Below, one piece after another: positions 35,856 to 48,469 of a stretch of 64,000 nt of DNA. The notes below the pieces were generated by a model. It saw only the letters and a list, made by a program, of their open reading frames with translations, was not told where the DNA came from and searched no databases. Position 1 is the stretch's first letter. Every line of letters begins with the position of its first letter. The DNA comes from Haliotis asinina (lineage: Eukaryota > Mollusca > Gastropoda > Lepetellida > Haliotidae): NCBI RefSeq assembly GCF_037392515.1, contig NC_090291.1, positions 39,579,001-39,643,000 on the forward strand, written 5' to 3'. Both the position numbers and the translations under genes were made by a program.

Positions 35856-36968
35856 ATAGATTGTTCATGACTAAGTTCCTGATCGTTGATGATTAGGTCA
35901 TTGATTGTTGATGGACAGGTCATTGATTGTTGATGGACAGGTCATCTAGTACTGAATAACCAGAATGGCTGTATATGAGTGTGCTTGAATGATTCATTGC
36001 ATATTTTAAAGATGTAACCAGAGCATTTGTGTACATGATGATTGAGATTTGATCAATATAGTTTTGAAAGTCTTGATTGATGAGTTTGTGAATAATTATA
36101 AACGTAAAGTAATGCATCTTGTATTCCATAACATTGAGTTAAAAATTTGTTGATCATCAATTCAATGATTACTTTGCTCTATGTTATGTGACATTCTCTA
36201 CAGCAAAATATGTTTCTGTTGTAAGGATTAAAATATTAAAACTGTTATATTTTCATTGGTTGTCTGTTTTATGACTTTGGCAAAGTGTGTGTTGTGTTTA
36301 TTTTTTATATTACATCAGTACATTTTCAGTTTTCACAAATGTATACTCCTTGTCATTGGATCATTTCTCATAAAGGTGAATGGAGAAAATGTTTGCCAAC
36401 AATTTGATTTAGGAATTGAGTTCCAGATCAATTTTGTTTTTAAGCCTTTATGGGAAAGGTAGTAAAAAATTGACAAATATGGACGATTTTATAAGGGTGG
36501 AATATCTTCATCTTTTGTGTGACCTCATGTGGTGCAGATTGATCCCTAGCTTTTATACTGGCCAAAAATAGTTAGGGATATAATAATTTTGAAATTATGA
36601 ATAATGATCGATTTATTCATTGACACGTTGATGAAATATCAATCATAAAAATACCAATATCCCTGTATTATTTTGTCAAGTATATATAAAATTAGGATAT
36701 TGATCTATGTGACCAGAGTGGTTGCCTTCCATGTGCCCCAAACAGGTGGATGCTTACTTCATTAGATTATATAATGTTTAAAATAATTTGCAATATATAT
36801 GTATTTTTAATTTAAGGTTTTTGTTATGGAGCTTGATAATTGCTCACTGGCATAAAAAATACATTCACTGATCCACTTAAGACAAGCAAATTCTCTAAAA
36901 TCCTTATGGTTTGTTTGAATAATTGAAGGCTCAGAAATGAACAAAGTTCAACATTGTTGAACATTCAG

Positions 36969-37480
36969 TACCCTTCAAAAAAGTAGGGGAACTTCATTTT
37001 TAAAAATTTATGATTAAAAATATTTAGGAGATTTATCCGAGTCAATCAATGTTGATATATTATTGAATGTTTTGAGAGTGCATCACCATTTGCACTTCCT
37101 TACAACCATAGTTTTATTTGAAATGTAGTCGCTTTTGAAAGATGATTGGTGTGTGGCATGTAATTTGCATGTATATGATTTTCATTTTAAACCAAATGAC
37201 TAGAAACAAACACTATGAAATGTATGATTCAAGATGAGTGTCAAAATTAATGTTCTATGTGATTTCTTGACCGTCTTGAGAAAACACCAAAATCAAGAAT
37301 GGGACTCCCATGAGAATGGGGCTACTGCATTGTGCACATGCGTATCATGCGTTGTTTATGGGTGGTAATAGAGGGAAATGTTGGTGCGTTCATAACATGT
37401 CTGTCCTTGAAATGCTTGTTACCATTTACACTTCCTATCCAAATTGAAAGTTCAGGTTCCCCTACTTTTTTTAAGAGTAT
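36969..37480. mobile_element. ~510-bp Tc1-like MITE
   Basis: Left end tacccttcaaaaaagtaggg and right end ccctactttttttaagagta are inverted and flanked by TA. The right two thirds recur at 53764-54118. No transposase frame. Confidence 0.75.
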
Positions 37481-37699
37481 ATTTTTCACCAGTATTGAAA
37501 ATGAAAAGCTAAACAGATATATTTATTCTTTGACTTATTGGCTATCTATCACATATATAGTGACATAGATATACCCACATGTCTTCAGAGTGTGAGGACA
37601 ATTAGTCAGATGCTGAAGGAAGTGTCACCTGTAGTTTATTGAGATAATTTGTGACTAGATGAAGTTTGGGAGCCGAAAGTTTTGGCTAGAAGCCATCCC

Positions 37700-37895
37700 A
37701 TGGTCATGAAGATCCTGGTTATGATTGGTCGCTTGTTATAAGAGGGGACTGGTATTGGTTGGTTCACAGGTCATCGCATCCCCCTTGTGTAGATCGATGC
37801 TCATGCTGTTGATCACTGAATTGTCTGGACCAGCTGCTATTATTTACAGACTGGAATATTACTGATTGGCCTTAAGCAAGAATCTACTCATGGGT
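37700..37895 (+). mobile_element. SINE-B, plus, diverged
   Basis: atcgatgctcatgctgttga, tcactgaattgtctggacca and tggaatattactga. Confidence 0.75.
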
Positions 37896-38589
37896 GTCAA
37901 TTATGTTCCTCAGTACAGCATTGTGGCTACTTGCCCTTAATTCAAATGCTAACAGGTTGTGATTCAGACCAGTAATATACAGAAAGGAGACATTGCATTG
38001 TGATAAATGACATTTAAGTATCAATGAACCTATTTGAACCTATTTTTTAAAATATAATCCAAAAGTTTGTGAAAACTATGAATCATGGTCATATGGCCTG
38101 TATTACCCTATAAAGTATTGTTTGAGATTTAGGTTAGAAATGGTTTTGTTTGTGGAAAGGGAAGTTTCCACATGTCTGAAAACAGCTAAATCCTGGTTCA
38201 CCTGACTGTGTCGTATATCCAAGCTTTAGAGTGTGATTCAAAACCCCAGTTCAGCAGTAAAGATACCATATTTGTTTTTGTTATATATCACTGACACCCA
38301 CCCCTCTGTTTTCGAGATGATGAGAAACAAAGCTTGCTGTAACTCTCTCACTATTCCAAAGAGACAGGAACCATAGCAAATGTGAAACATACAATCTACT
38401 GGCAAATGAAAAACAAAAAAATGATTCCAATTCATATTGTTTTAATTGTGTAACCAATGTCATTTGGTCACTATTGATTTTTGATGAAAATAATCACTGC
38501 ACATGTATGGCTATAGCATTGTCAATGGCTGACCATAATACAAGAAATTATGCACAAGAAATGTCACATGTTAACGTCAGATGTGTCTG

Positions 38590-38800
38590 GCATCAGTATC
38601 GGGTGTGGATGACAGCTTGAATTCTCCTCCTCATGCTACTATTAAACCTTCTGATAAGATCAAGTTGCAATTCCTGCCATTCTTCATGCAAAGCTGCTTC
38701 CAGCTGTGCAAGATTCTGGAGAGGGGGTTCTCTCAATCTCACACTACGTCCAAGAAAGTCCCATTCATGTCCCAACGATGGTTAACAATTGCTCTGCTAT
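38590..38800 (-). pseudogene. Tc1 transposase C-terminal fragment
   Basis: The minus-strand frame has LQNLAQLEAALHEEWQEL followed by LIRRFNSSMRRRIQAVI. This is the conserved C-terminal tail after the last catalytic residue in Tc1-type transposases (usually LxxLxxALxEEWxxIPQxxIRxLI). No catalytic residues remain. Confidence 0.75.
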
Positions 38801-39280
38801 CATGACATATATCAGGGGGTACTTAATTAAGTTCCAGGTGTATAGATAAAAATGTATTACTGGAGTAACCAGAATCTACCTGCTAAATGAAAAACCATTT
38901 TTTAAGATTTCACCATCTTGTTTTCTGTGTTCTTCTCTGTCAAAACAAACCATTGGTGTGGTAAATGCATGCTGCAGAAAATACAACAAAACACAAATTA
39001 ACTAACAATCTTTATTTTAAAAATCCACCATAAGGAATTCATTATTATCAAATGAACACAGCATTAACACAACATGTAACTTTGCTACCAAAGTAGGAGG
39101 AGAGATCAAATAATTAACCTCAATCACAGCCATGTCTCCATTTCTCCTGGTAGACATTTATTTATTATTTTAACTCACGTGACAGTCGCTGTTGTCACTA
39201 TTTGTTCTGTTTCACATGGATCCTCCTAACCTAGTAATCACCATCTAAATATATAAAAACTTAGTTCTTAGCTTAGATTT

Positions 39281-39753
39281 TGGTGTAGGCTATTTGGCTC
39301 AAAAGCGGACCGATGAACTGCAGTCTCACTTGAAAACTGATACTCAATGAAACACTGATCGTAATCAAAACATCAGACAAATTCTGCAATTTTTTGGTAG
39401 AATTTATGTTCTTAAAGTAAAAAAGTAGTTTAATGAACTGTCATTAAAATTTTGACACTGTTCAACACTTGTTAAGGGGGAGGAGTGCAAAGAGAGGAAC
39501 AGCCAGGTGTACGTGAACCCCATGTACAACACCTGGCTGTACCTCCCTTTGCACTCCTCCATCAAAACAAAGAGTGAACTGTGCAAATACTTGTTAAACA
39601 ACAAAGTTTTAGGACATACATTCTGCAAAAAATACCCAGAATTGGTCTGATGTTTTAATCATGATCAGTGTTTCCTTTAGTAGCATATATTTATTAGTTT
39701 TCAAATTAGATTCCAATTCATCAGTCCACTTTTGAGCCTAACAGACTACAGCA
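39281..39753. repeat. Long foldback, ~230-bp arms, with a well-conserved core hairpin
   Basis: The left arm ggctcaaaagcggaccgatg and the right arm ccgatgaat-like complement, ending ccacttttgagcc, pair around a centre near 39518. Arms show scattered mismatches. The innermost 32 bp (39479-39510 with 39529-39560) have only two mismatches around an ~18-nt loop. Confidence 0.75.
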
Positions 39754-41139
39754 GTGTGTTCGTTCTTGTGAATCTGGTAACATGGATCTTTTAATAATAA
39801 TTTTGCAAAATTTAAACCAATTCATGATCACTTTACCATATTCATATACTGAATAAACAACACAAAAATAAAGGTGACTTGAAAATTTTTTTTTTCAAAA
39901 ATAGTTACAACTTCTATGTATAAATATGGTAAACTATTTGTTATATTCTAAAATTTAACAAATTTCTCCTTCTTAGCAATCTCAATAGTAGTATATTTTA
40001 ACAAACACATGCACTATCCCATTTGGTGAACACTGCAAAATACTGGCTTCAAGTCAAGGTTAGTCTAAGCATAAGGAGTCAATAATGATTTAGTATGGCA
40101 GTAGATGCTACTTAAATATAAACACAATAGCATCAGCTACACATGAATAATACATTAAATACTTTTCAGAACTTTCCAATCCATATAAAGATGGACTGAA
40201 TTATTTCTCAAAATTTTCAACATAAAATACATTGTATAACCTGGAAAAAAATATCTTCAAAACTTCTAAGCAATTACTAAATGCATAGTCAGCATATGAA
40301 GAAGATTGGTGAATTCCTCCAACAGGTGAAAATGACAAATTCAATCAACATAAATAAAAGAATGATTTTTTGCTAAAGTTTATATTTTGTGAATTATATC
40401 AAATTTAATTCAATTAATAAACAATGATAAATCATTCAACACAAAGGAATGGCTTTATCGACAAATTCACAAGGTAGCCACCAGAAATGTGATTCACATA
40501 TTTCATTTAGTTAGGAATTTTATTTGGACCTTTCACATGAGAAACATCAGTTTAACCACTTTGTTATCACGCTACCAACAATTGGAACTAATCCTTTCAA
40601 TGATATCTTACATACCTATTGTTCCACTGTATGATCTTGCAAAGATACTCGATGAAACAAAGTCTATCTGCTACATTTCCAGCTAGTGTTCTTAATATTC
40701 AATTTTTATTTTGACATTGACAAAATATATCTGAGAAAGGTAAAAATAGGTTCAAATACACACATCTGATATTAACACAAGTATAAAATATATGATCACC
40801 AGCACACCACTGTTAGTACTTGATTTTAACAACATTAGTCAGATCTCAGTTAAACATTCACAGGAAGTCATATTGTAGGGCATGTTCATACAAACATATC
40901 TCACATGAGGTCTATGGTCTCTGTTTCACAAACTACCTGATATCAAACATAGCAGTCATGTTGAAAGGTAATGCTGGCTTTGTTTGGAGGCCCAACAATT
41001 GCACATACATAGCAGCCAGTTTGAATGCATCCATCACAATCTCAGGACATCACACGGTACATTAAATCTTGCATTAATTAGGCCACATTAAGGTCAGTTT
41101 AAAGGGCCAAAGGGGCACACTACCAAATTTATCAAAAGT
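39754..41139. other. AT-rich DNA, nothing recognised
   Basis: Very AT-rich with no exon or repeat seen. 37900-38585, 38801-39280 and 35860-36960 are similar. Confidence 0.35.
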
Positions 41140-41530
41140 ACTTAGCACTGGCTTACATCAAAGGAACACCCCACTGGATTATATGAAAGGACCATTCAAA
41201 TGGCTTATGTCAAATGATACACAGCAACAATGAAGGTTCATACTACAGGGCTATCTCAAAGGACCTTTCCACTTGTTTATATCAAAGAACCACAGCACGA
41301 TGTAATAATAAAGGTCCATACTTACGGCTTAAATCAAAGGAAAACCCCACTGGATTATATGAAGGTCCACAGCATGGGGTAATAAAGTTGTATACTACTG
41401 GCTTATGTCAAAGGACCACAGCATGGGGTAATATAAAGTTGTATACTACTGGCTTATGTCAAAGGACCACAGCATGGGGTAATCATGCAGGTCCATATTT
41501 CTGGCTTATACCAAAAAACATTCCACCATG
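41140..41530 (+). repeat. Degenerate ~50-bp tandem repeat
   Basis: The block agcatggggtaat recurs at 41371, 41420 and 41471, each with tatactactggcttatgtc and aaaggaccac. Weaker units based on ggcttatatcaaagga extend both ways, faintly to about 41920. Confidence 0.7.
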
Positions 41531-42427
41531 CTAAATAAATCATACCACTAGCTTATATATATATTTAAAAAAAGAAACACAATAAAGACATATCACTGAC
41601 ACATATCAAATAAACAGAAAACTACTTGATGTCATTGGACCATATATAGGCCTCTATCAAATGACCGTACCACAGATATGCATATATAAAAGGATCGTAT
41701 CACTGACTTATTTCAAGGAACCTACAAAAGGGCTCAAATAAAGGATCATAACAATTGTTAAAAATGCCTTCATGCATATTTCAGAGGACCATATCCTTCA
41801 GCTCTAATGATTTTTTTAAAAATCAAAGGCCACACCAAAGGATTTTTATCAAGGGGTCCTATGCCACAGTATTCATATCACTTGGCCTTTATCACAGAGC
41901 TCAAATCACATATTGACCAATGGGAATTAAATGTTCAGTTCTATAAAGGCATCTCTGTGAGAGGTGAACATTTTCTGTTACATAGAAACGTGTGATTAGG
42001 ACAAACCAATTAACATGGTACATTTAACAGGCACAAAACTGGACAGAAAGCAACAGGAAAATAACATAAAATACAACTGAAAATGCCACTGATCTCCAGC
42101 AAACATCCTTTGAGTTGGGTGTAGAGCTGAGCTTAGCCTTATTTCACTTATATTCTGGCGTGTCAGTTCAGTGTGGGGGGCAAAGGCCAAAGTGTTGAAA
42201 GTCTTCTTATATTCCACATTTGGGTGAAACCCACAGCACTGTTATAGCACTTTCAAACCTAAAACAGGTGTGCAGCAAGAATTTTTTTTCGAATAAGCCC
42301 AACAGGTTGCAATGTTTTATATTTAGATAGTATTAAGGGCTTTAACCAACTTTAATAGCAAAAATCATGTGTAAGCCTGGGCTTTTTATCATAATGGCAG
42401 CTATGCCCCTGACAAACAATCTGAATG

Positions 42428-42510
42428 ATCTAGGATTCGAACCCACAATCATGTCTCTTGACGTGCTAAAGTGACACAGTACTACGGCAACATAGACAAG
42501 CGGGCCATCT
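42428..42510 (-). repeat. tRNA-like SINE head fragment, minus
   Basis: ggattcgaacccacaatcat and, further on, agtgacacagtac; B-box in complement, no body. Confidence 0.4.
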
Positions 42511-42727
42511 CTGACTTTTAAAACTCAGCAGAAGTCACACCATTAGCTAAAATAAGTAAGTTAAATAGGTATTTCAAACATAACCGCATTTGGGGAAAAC
42601 ATTTCTCCATTCTATTCATCTCATTTCTTCTTCTTGGATGAAGGTCAGGTGGTACTAATCACATTATCAAGTCTTCAAAGCTTGGAAGAAACAGACACAA
42701 TCCTGCCTTACTGTTTAAAAGACTAGC

Positions 42728-42938
42728 AGAGTGAGTGAGTGAATTTTGTTTTATGCCACACTCAGCAATATTCCAGCTATATGACAGCGGTGCGTAATAG
42801 AGGAGTCTGGACCAGACAATCCAGTGATCAACAGCATGAGCATCGACCTGCCTAATTAGTAACCGATGACATGTCAACCAAGCCAGCGAGCCTGTCCATC
42901 TGATCCTCTTCTATGACAAGCATGACCTTTACGGGTCA
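42728..42938 (-). mobile_element. SINE-B, minus, between diverged ~30-bp direct repeats
   Basis: gagtgagtgaattttg, cagcaatattccagctatat, gccagcgagcctgtccatc and acctttacgggtc. ttggaagaaacagacacaat (42680) and ttggaagagacggacacaat (42946) flank it. Confidence 0.85.
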
Positions 42939-43261
42939 CACTCATTGGAAGAGACGGACACAATCCTACCATACTCTTTCAATATTGGAAGCATGTTGGA
43001 TCTACAATGCCTCACCATCAACAATACTATCATCCTATTCACTAATCATACACCGTACCTAGGATATGTACCACTTCAAAATTTCGGTCAGATTGCAAAA
43101 AATATTTCACAAAGTAAATCGAACAGAAAAAATATTTTATGAAAAAATATTCAAGAACACCAAAAGAACACTATCATTAATTTGTTACTACCAGATAGAT
43201 AAACTTGGGTATTTTGAAAAAATCTGGGTGTTTTTTTTTAAATTGTTGGATATAAATGTTC

Positions 43262-43565
43262 AGATTAGGGCTGGGATGGGTCCAAATTTTCTACCCAGGT
43301 ACCCCACCCTTTATTACCCTACCTTACCTGGATACCCTTTATGTTAATTTCTGACATAAATTTTTAAAGAAATGGCAATGTATTCTTCAGCTGGGAGGTT
43401 AAAAGTTAGAGTTTTTCAATATATGTTGACCGTTGACCATGTATTATTTTCAAAAGAAATGACTAATGATGTCTTAATCTTCAAAGACAATACAATCTTT
43501 TACACATGAAAGAATAACATATTACATTCTTAATCTATTAGTGACTAAAGTCACATGATCATAAC
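43262..43565 (+). repeat. Dispersed repeat, copy 2
   Basis: Same-orientation relative of 3550-3840, sharing the same ordered blocks, starting at gggctgggatgggtcc. Confidence 0.65.
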
Positions 43566-45045
43566 GGGTCTGGGTATTGAGATGGGTGCCTAGGCCTAAC
43601 CCTTTACTCATCCATCCTGGGCTAGCCATCCGAACCATAGTTTAGATTCCTTGTTCAAGGACAGGTCAGTGCAGATCCTTTGCTATACAGTGTATGAACT
43701 CTCAAACACCGACTCACTACCTTCACCAAACTTCCAAAACAAATATATAGTTAGCTGTCCATATGAAGCATCAGATTAGAAGACAAAAAAATAATGAATA
43801 TTAGTAAAAAAATGTTAAATATATCAAAATATATCATACCTGTATGAAACCTGTAAGTGGAAGAGTACATTCTTATATCAGTGTGAAATGCTTGTGTTTG
43901 GTGCTGGCCAACAACTGTCTGTGTAACATCAATACCCTTCTGTAGAACACATTATATATTCCATTGCACATTCCAGCCAAAGAGTAAACTTCGCCAATTT
44001 GTATAATGACCAAAATTTACAGTCATTTGGCAATATGACATATACACTCAGACATTTTACAATATTTCAGCAATTCTGCAAACAAGCTAAGTTTACACCC
44101 TGACTATGACAAAAATACATGACAAATTTTTGTAGACAACTAGATAACAACAACTTTTATTCTTTAGGCTAGACCAATTTTATTTCTTGTTTTATGATTT
44201 TTTGTACTCAGAAAACCTAAATGCAGGAGGGAAAGAAATATGTTATCGGTCAGGCCTTACACAATATTTCAGAGCTAATTCTTGTTCCTTAATCATGGCA
44301 ATGAATGAGCAACAATTAGCACTGAAACATTACATAAAGAATAAAAAGTTGTTGTCCATAAAAACATGTCATGCATTAACGTTTGTCCAATTTCTAAATG
44401 CCTGTCAAGAATGACTGTAACATTACAAACCCACCAGGGCTGGACTGGTTGACATGGGAAAGAACTTGCAAGTTTCAAACATTCAACTTCGTCATAAAAA
44501 CTGTATAAATGCACATTGATTGAGCAAATATATTTGTGCAAGTGTAATTATTAGTCATGTTGAGTGGGCAGTATTTAATATTTCAATATAACTTGCAATT
44601 GTAGTGCTTCAGCCAGGATTTTCTTGAGTGTTGCCAGTTGGAGCTCTAACTACTAAAATGAGACTTTAGCTATTCATGGTAACAATGGTATAGAAGGCCT
44701 GTGGATTATCTCAAATTTTGCACCAATATGTATGCTTTAGCTCTGAAAAAGAAAGCGCCATTGCATACCTTTTAGCATAAATGGCGTGACTGCCCTACCT
44801 GACTGATGCTCTGCAATTGTGGATCAGTGCTGCACTGGACTGTTTCAGTTTTAATGAATTCTGTCTATAGTACAGCAAGTAGCCCCTTTCATGACTCTTT
44901 CAGAAATAATCCTCTAAATCAAACTGCAACTGGTGAGGAATAACATATTAAGTACGTGTTAGAATAGTTAACTTAAGGACAACTTTTTCTTGCTAATTGC
45001 ATTATTATAGGAAGACTTGTCATCAACTTACAAAAGTGAAGCTGC
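43566..45045. other. 3' flank of the PPSY-motif gene, nothing recognised
   Basis: AT-rich; no exon, SINE or inverted terminus identified. Confidence 0.35.
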
Positions 45046-45174
45046 TTTTGCCAATATTCCAGCAATGTCTTTATGAGGACATCAGGAATGGACATTGTAC
45101 CGGTGTGGGGAATCGAACACAGGTCTCCAGTATGACGATCACACGCTTTAACCACCAAACAAACCCACCGTCCC
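45046..45174 (-). mobile_element. SINE-A, minus
   Basis: gccaatattccagcaatgtc, atcaggaatggacattgtac, gggaatcgaacacaggtctc. Confidence 0.8.
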
Positions 45175-45668
45175 AAATACAAAATTTTATGTTAACACAA
45201 GCCATCATCTGAGTATTTACAATGTCTGTGTGACACAACACATCTTCTCATAGCATGAACACTGTCAGGAATAAACACTGCTATTTAAAGACATATTGTC
45301 TGATGATTTAACAGCTGTAGCATTTTACTGACATAAAACATCCTAATGAGAATCTTTAACATGTCACAGCCGTTAACCCATGAGGGTGAATGAATGTGTG
45401 AATATTATGCCATTTCAAAAGGCGTACCAATGGGTTTGTTACTGATGCTTGTGTTTATGAATATATGATTATACAAACAAACACGTTACCCACTGCTGTA
45501 ACATGTACAAGTTTGAGACAGCGATATGGCTTAATCCTGCTTTTAACAGCACAGATATATGAAGAGCATCCATGACAAAAATATACTCCATTCATTTCTA
45601 AATATCACAAATATTTTACATGGCGATAGACCCCCAAAAGCCTGTGTTAATAGTAACGCCAGCAGACA

Positions 45669-45674
45669 TTTATT
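45669..45674 (-). terminator. Possible AATAAA polyadenylation signal of the PPSY-motif gene
   Basis: AATAAA reads on the minus strand about 75 nt past the stop codon at 45747. It would give a short 3' UTR. The hexamer is common in AT-rich DNA. Confidence 0.4.
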
Positions 45675-45746
45675 CGAATGGACAAAGGCCAGTTTGGCTG
45701 AAGTTCATCTCACAACAGTTCATTCACAATGGCTCAACTGAGTCAT

Positions 45747-48369
45747 TCAGTTACTGTCATATTTCTTTTCCAGCCTCTTGATCTCTTCTTCAAAAGTCAA
45801 AGGTTTTTCAGTTTTTAGTTTTGAGCTCCAGTTCCATCCAAAAAGAGGATCTGGAGTAGTGTCATGTTCAAACTTATCAAAATAGTAAGGCCTGTGAGTG
45901 GAATATAATGCTTTTAGAAAGTCGCTATCTTTTCTTGCATTGTCAATTTCTTTTAAAATTGCAGGATTAACTGTAGGATAGTCAAACTTGAATGTTGGTT
46001 CCTGGTTGGTTGAGCTGTTAGAGGAAGACGGATAGTGGCGGAGCACGGATGCTGCGATGAGACCTGCCACAACAAACACACCCATTACTGCTCCTAGTAA
46101 ACAAACTGACCACTTCTTCCTGGCTGCAGTCTGTGACCGAGGGTCAGATGGTGAACTTCCACGTCCAGAACTATCTCTGTTAGGTTGTGACCGGTTCTGA
46201 AGCAAATATTGCAGAAATTAAGTGAATGAGTGAGCGAGTTTAGTTTGCAACTTTTGGTAATACTTCAGCAATAACGTGGCGAGGGACACCAGCAATGGGC
46301 TTCACACATTGTACCCATGTGGTGAATCAACCTGGGTATTTGGCAAGACAATCAGGAGCTAAACATAACATTGATTAGCATAAACAAAAATGTAATTAAT
46401 ATGATTATGCTTAAAACTCTACTTATGGAAGATACATACAAATACCATTACTGTTGTGAGTGAAAATGTTCATTATTAGCACATGCAGCATGCAAGTGGT
46501 TGCTTTAGAAGCCAGTTGTTCAGTTAGCTTTACTGTAGAGAAGAAACAGAACACAATAATGCGGAAATTAACTGTAGTGCAACGAGAGAGCTACTGGAAT
46601 ATCACGTATGGATGCAACGAACAGTCAAATCACTTGGTTGGTTGGTTGTTTAACACAGTATTCCAGCTATATGCTGACGGTCTGTAAATAATCAAGTCTT
46701 GACCAGACAATCCAGTGATCAACAGTATAAGCACTGATCTGCGCAACTGGGAACTGATGACATGTGTCAACCATGCCAGTGAGTCTGACCACCCGATCCC
46801 GTTAGTCGTCTCTCACGACAAGCATAGTCACTGTTCGTGGCAAGCATGGGTTGCTGAAAATCTGGTATATCGATGCAAATTGGAGAGGTCATATGCAAAA
46901 TTTAGGGACTACGTTTACAGTGTAAGCATAGGAATCATGGTGCACAATGTCATGCAAACATTAATGAGTAATTGTTGTTCAAAAGGTTAATAGAAGGTTT
47001 CTGAACTTCCACGTGAGTTTGTTGTTATTTTTCAAACATAAGCTAAGATTTGTTGACAACAATACGCCCTTTAACATAAAGCTAACTGTGAAGTAGATGA
47101 CGTTGCATAGTCAAATGAGTGTTCAGTAGAAAATTGCATCACCAAGCTTGTGATGTCACACATTACTATGCACAGATTTGTGACATCAGAGATATGCGGG
47201 CACGTCCCACAAAGTTTAGTTTCATGATCTGTGGCAAATAAAATGTTTTTCAATTTTAAAATTATAAAGTAAGAATGACATTGTTAGTTACACACTTAAG
47301 TGTTTTGGGATGGTTAATATCGCTAAATACAATGTTAATTCCTAATGCAGGATATTAACCATTCCAAAACACACTCGCATGATAACCTATATCTATCCTG
47401 GTAATCCCTTGTTATCCCTTTATCCATTATATCACTTGTTAACTGGTCTTCCATTGTGTGACCCGTGAAGGTCCCGGGGTAGACATGTAGAATAGGCCCT
47501 CAGCAACCCATGCTTGCCATAAAAGGCGACTTTGCTTGTCGTAAGAGGCGACTAATGGGATCGGGTGGTCAGGTTCGCTGACTTGGTTGACACATGTCAT
47601 CAGTTCCCGAATTGCGCAGAACGATTCTCATGTTGTTGGTCACTGGATTGTCTGGTCCAGACTCGATTATTTAGAGACCGCTGCCATGTAGCTGGAATAT
47701 TGCTGAGTGCAGCATAAAATTAAACTCACTCTTCCGTTGTGTGTGTGTGTGAGTGTGTGTGTTTTTGTTTTTTCATTTTGTGTGTGTATATATATCAATC
47801 ACCTGTTCTCTCCCTGTATCAGTCACACTTGAAAATGATACAAGAACCTGCATCGAAAAGTCATCCTTTAGAATTAAAGAAGTTGTCATCCACATATACT
47901 TGTTCCATCTGACTTCCAACTTTTAAATATGCCACTCAAACAAGCCCTGATATCTGTCTGGGTTTGGGGCTTTTTTCACTGTTACATACTGCTTGTTATT
48001 ACTGTTGCTATTTTTCACAAACAAATAACAAATACAAACAAACACATCACTTAGCATCCTCACATTACCTACCTGTGAAGTGGATTGATGTAAAATCCTG
48101 GGTTGCCTCCCTTGTCTGGGGTGATCAGCCCTTTCGATGCTAACAATAATTAGTCCAGTGAGGTCATTTGTGCTCTGCTCCTCGGGCTGGTCAGAAGGGA
48201 GATAATTGCTGGGGAACACATCATCCTTAGTAGCCTCTGTGTAAGAAGGTGGAGGTTCATCATTGCTGGCAATTTCACATCTGGGAATCTCTGGGGCAGG
48301 TGTCTGTACAGCTTCCTCATATGATGGTGGTGAAATTGGAGCATCAAAAGAAAGTGACGAAGCAGCCAT
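45747..48369 (-). CDS. Type II single-pass membrane protein with two PPSY motifs, 248 aa, family not recognised
   Basis: Two coding exons on the minus strand, 48369-48073 (99 codons, donor gtaggt) and 46196-45747 (acceptor ttgcttcag), join in phase 0 to give 248 residues. The N-terminal half is acidic and proline-rich, with PPSY motifs at residues 14-17 (PPSYEEAV) and 40-43 (PPSYTEA). PPxY motifs are the standard ligand of WW domains such as those of NEDD4-type ubiquitin ligases. A basic stretch (AARKK, about 124-128) precedes one hydrophobic segment at about 130-151. There is no N-terminal signal peptide, so the tail would be cytosolic and the C-terminus lumenal or extracellular. That C-terminus has NSST and NWSS sequons, a Tyr-rich HRPYYFDKFE stretch and a charged KRLEKKYDS end. 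I chose ATG 48369 (aat ATG G) over an in-frame upstream ATG at 48399, which has a poorer context. A trafficking-adaptor or ligase-recruiting role is only inference. Confidence 0.8.
46220..46346 (-). mobile_element. SINE-A, minus
   Basis: gaatgagtgagcgagtttag tail, agcaatgggcttcacacatt body; starts 24 bp upstream of the acceptor of the last exon of the PPSY-motif gene. Confidence 0.8.
46635..46862 (-). mobile_element. SINE-B, minus
   Basis: gtattccagctatatgctga, gacatgtgtcaaccatgcc, cccgatcccgttagtcgtct; intronic. Confidence 0.85.
47300..47372. ncRNA. miRNA-precursor-like hairpin (candidate)
   Basis: Arms 47300-47321 and 47351-47372 are each 22 nt and complementary but for one position (gtgttttgggatggttaata against the complement of attaaccattccaaaacac). 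The loop is 29 nt. It sits in the intron of the PPSY-motif gene. Arm length and loop size fit a pre-miRNA, but a small MITE would look the same and the sequence is not one I recognise. Confidence 0.3.
47461..47731 (+). mobile_element. SINE-B, plus, full length
   Basis: Head cgtgaaggtcccggggtaga through to tgctgagtgcagcataaaat. ttccattgtgtg before and ttccgttgtgtg after are a 12-bp target duplication with one change. A short GT repeat follows (47741-47763). Confidence 0.9.
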
Positions 48370-48465
48370 ATTGGAAGATCTTGAGGAATGATTAAGCATT
48401 TGTCAGAGTAGAACGAGTAGGCCCTTGTGCTTTTACACCCTAGACGTTCTCATCATATCATCATC
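48370..48465 (-). other. 5' UTR part of exon 2 of the PPSY-motif gene
   Basis: Upstream of the chosen ATG, on the minus strand, a good acceptor (cttgtgtttgttgcag) ends at 48466, so the exon carrying the start codon probably begins at 48465 and the 5' UTR is spliced. A short upstream frame (ATG ATG ATA TGA) lies just after the acceptor. The acceptor is seen; its use is inferred. Confidence 0.45.
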
Positions 48466-48469
48466 CTGC

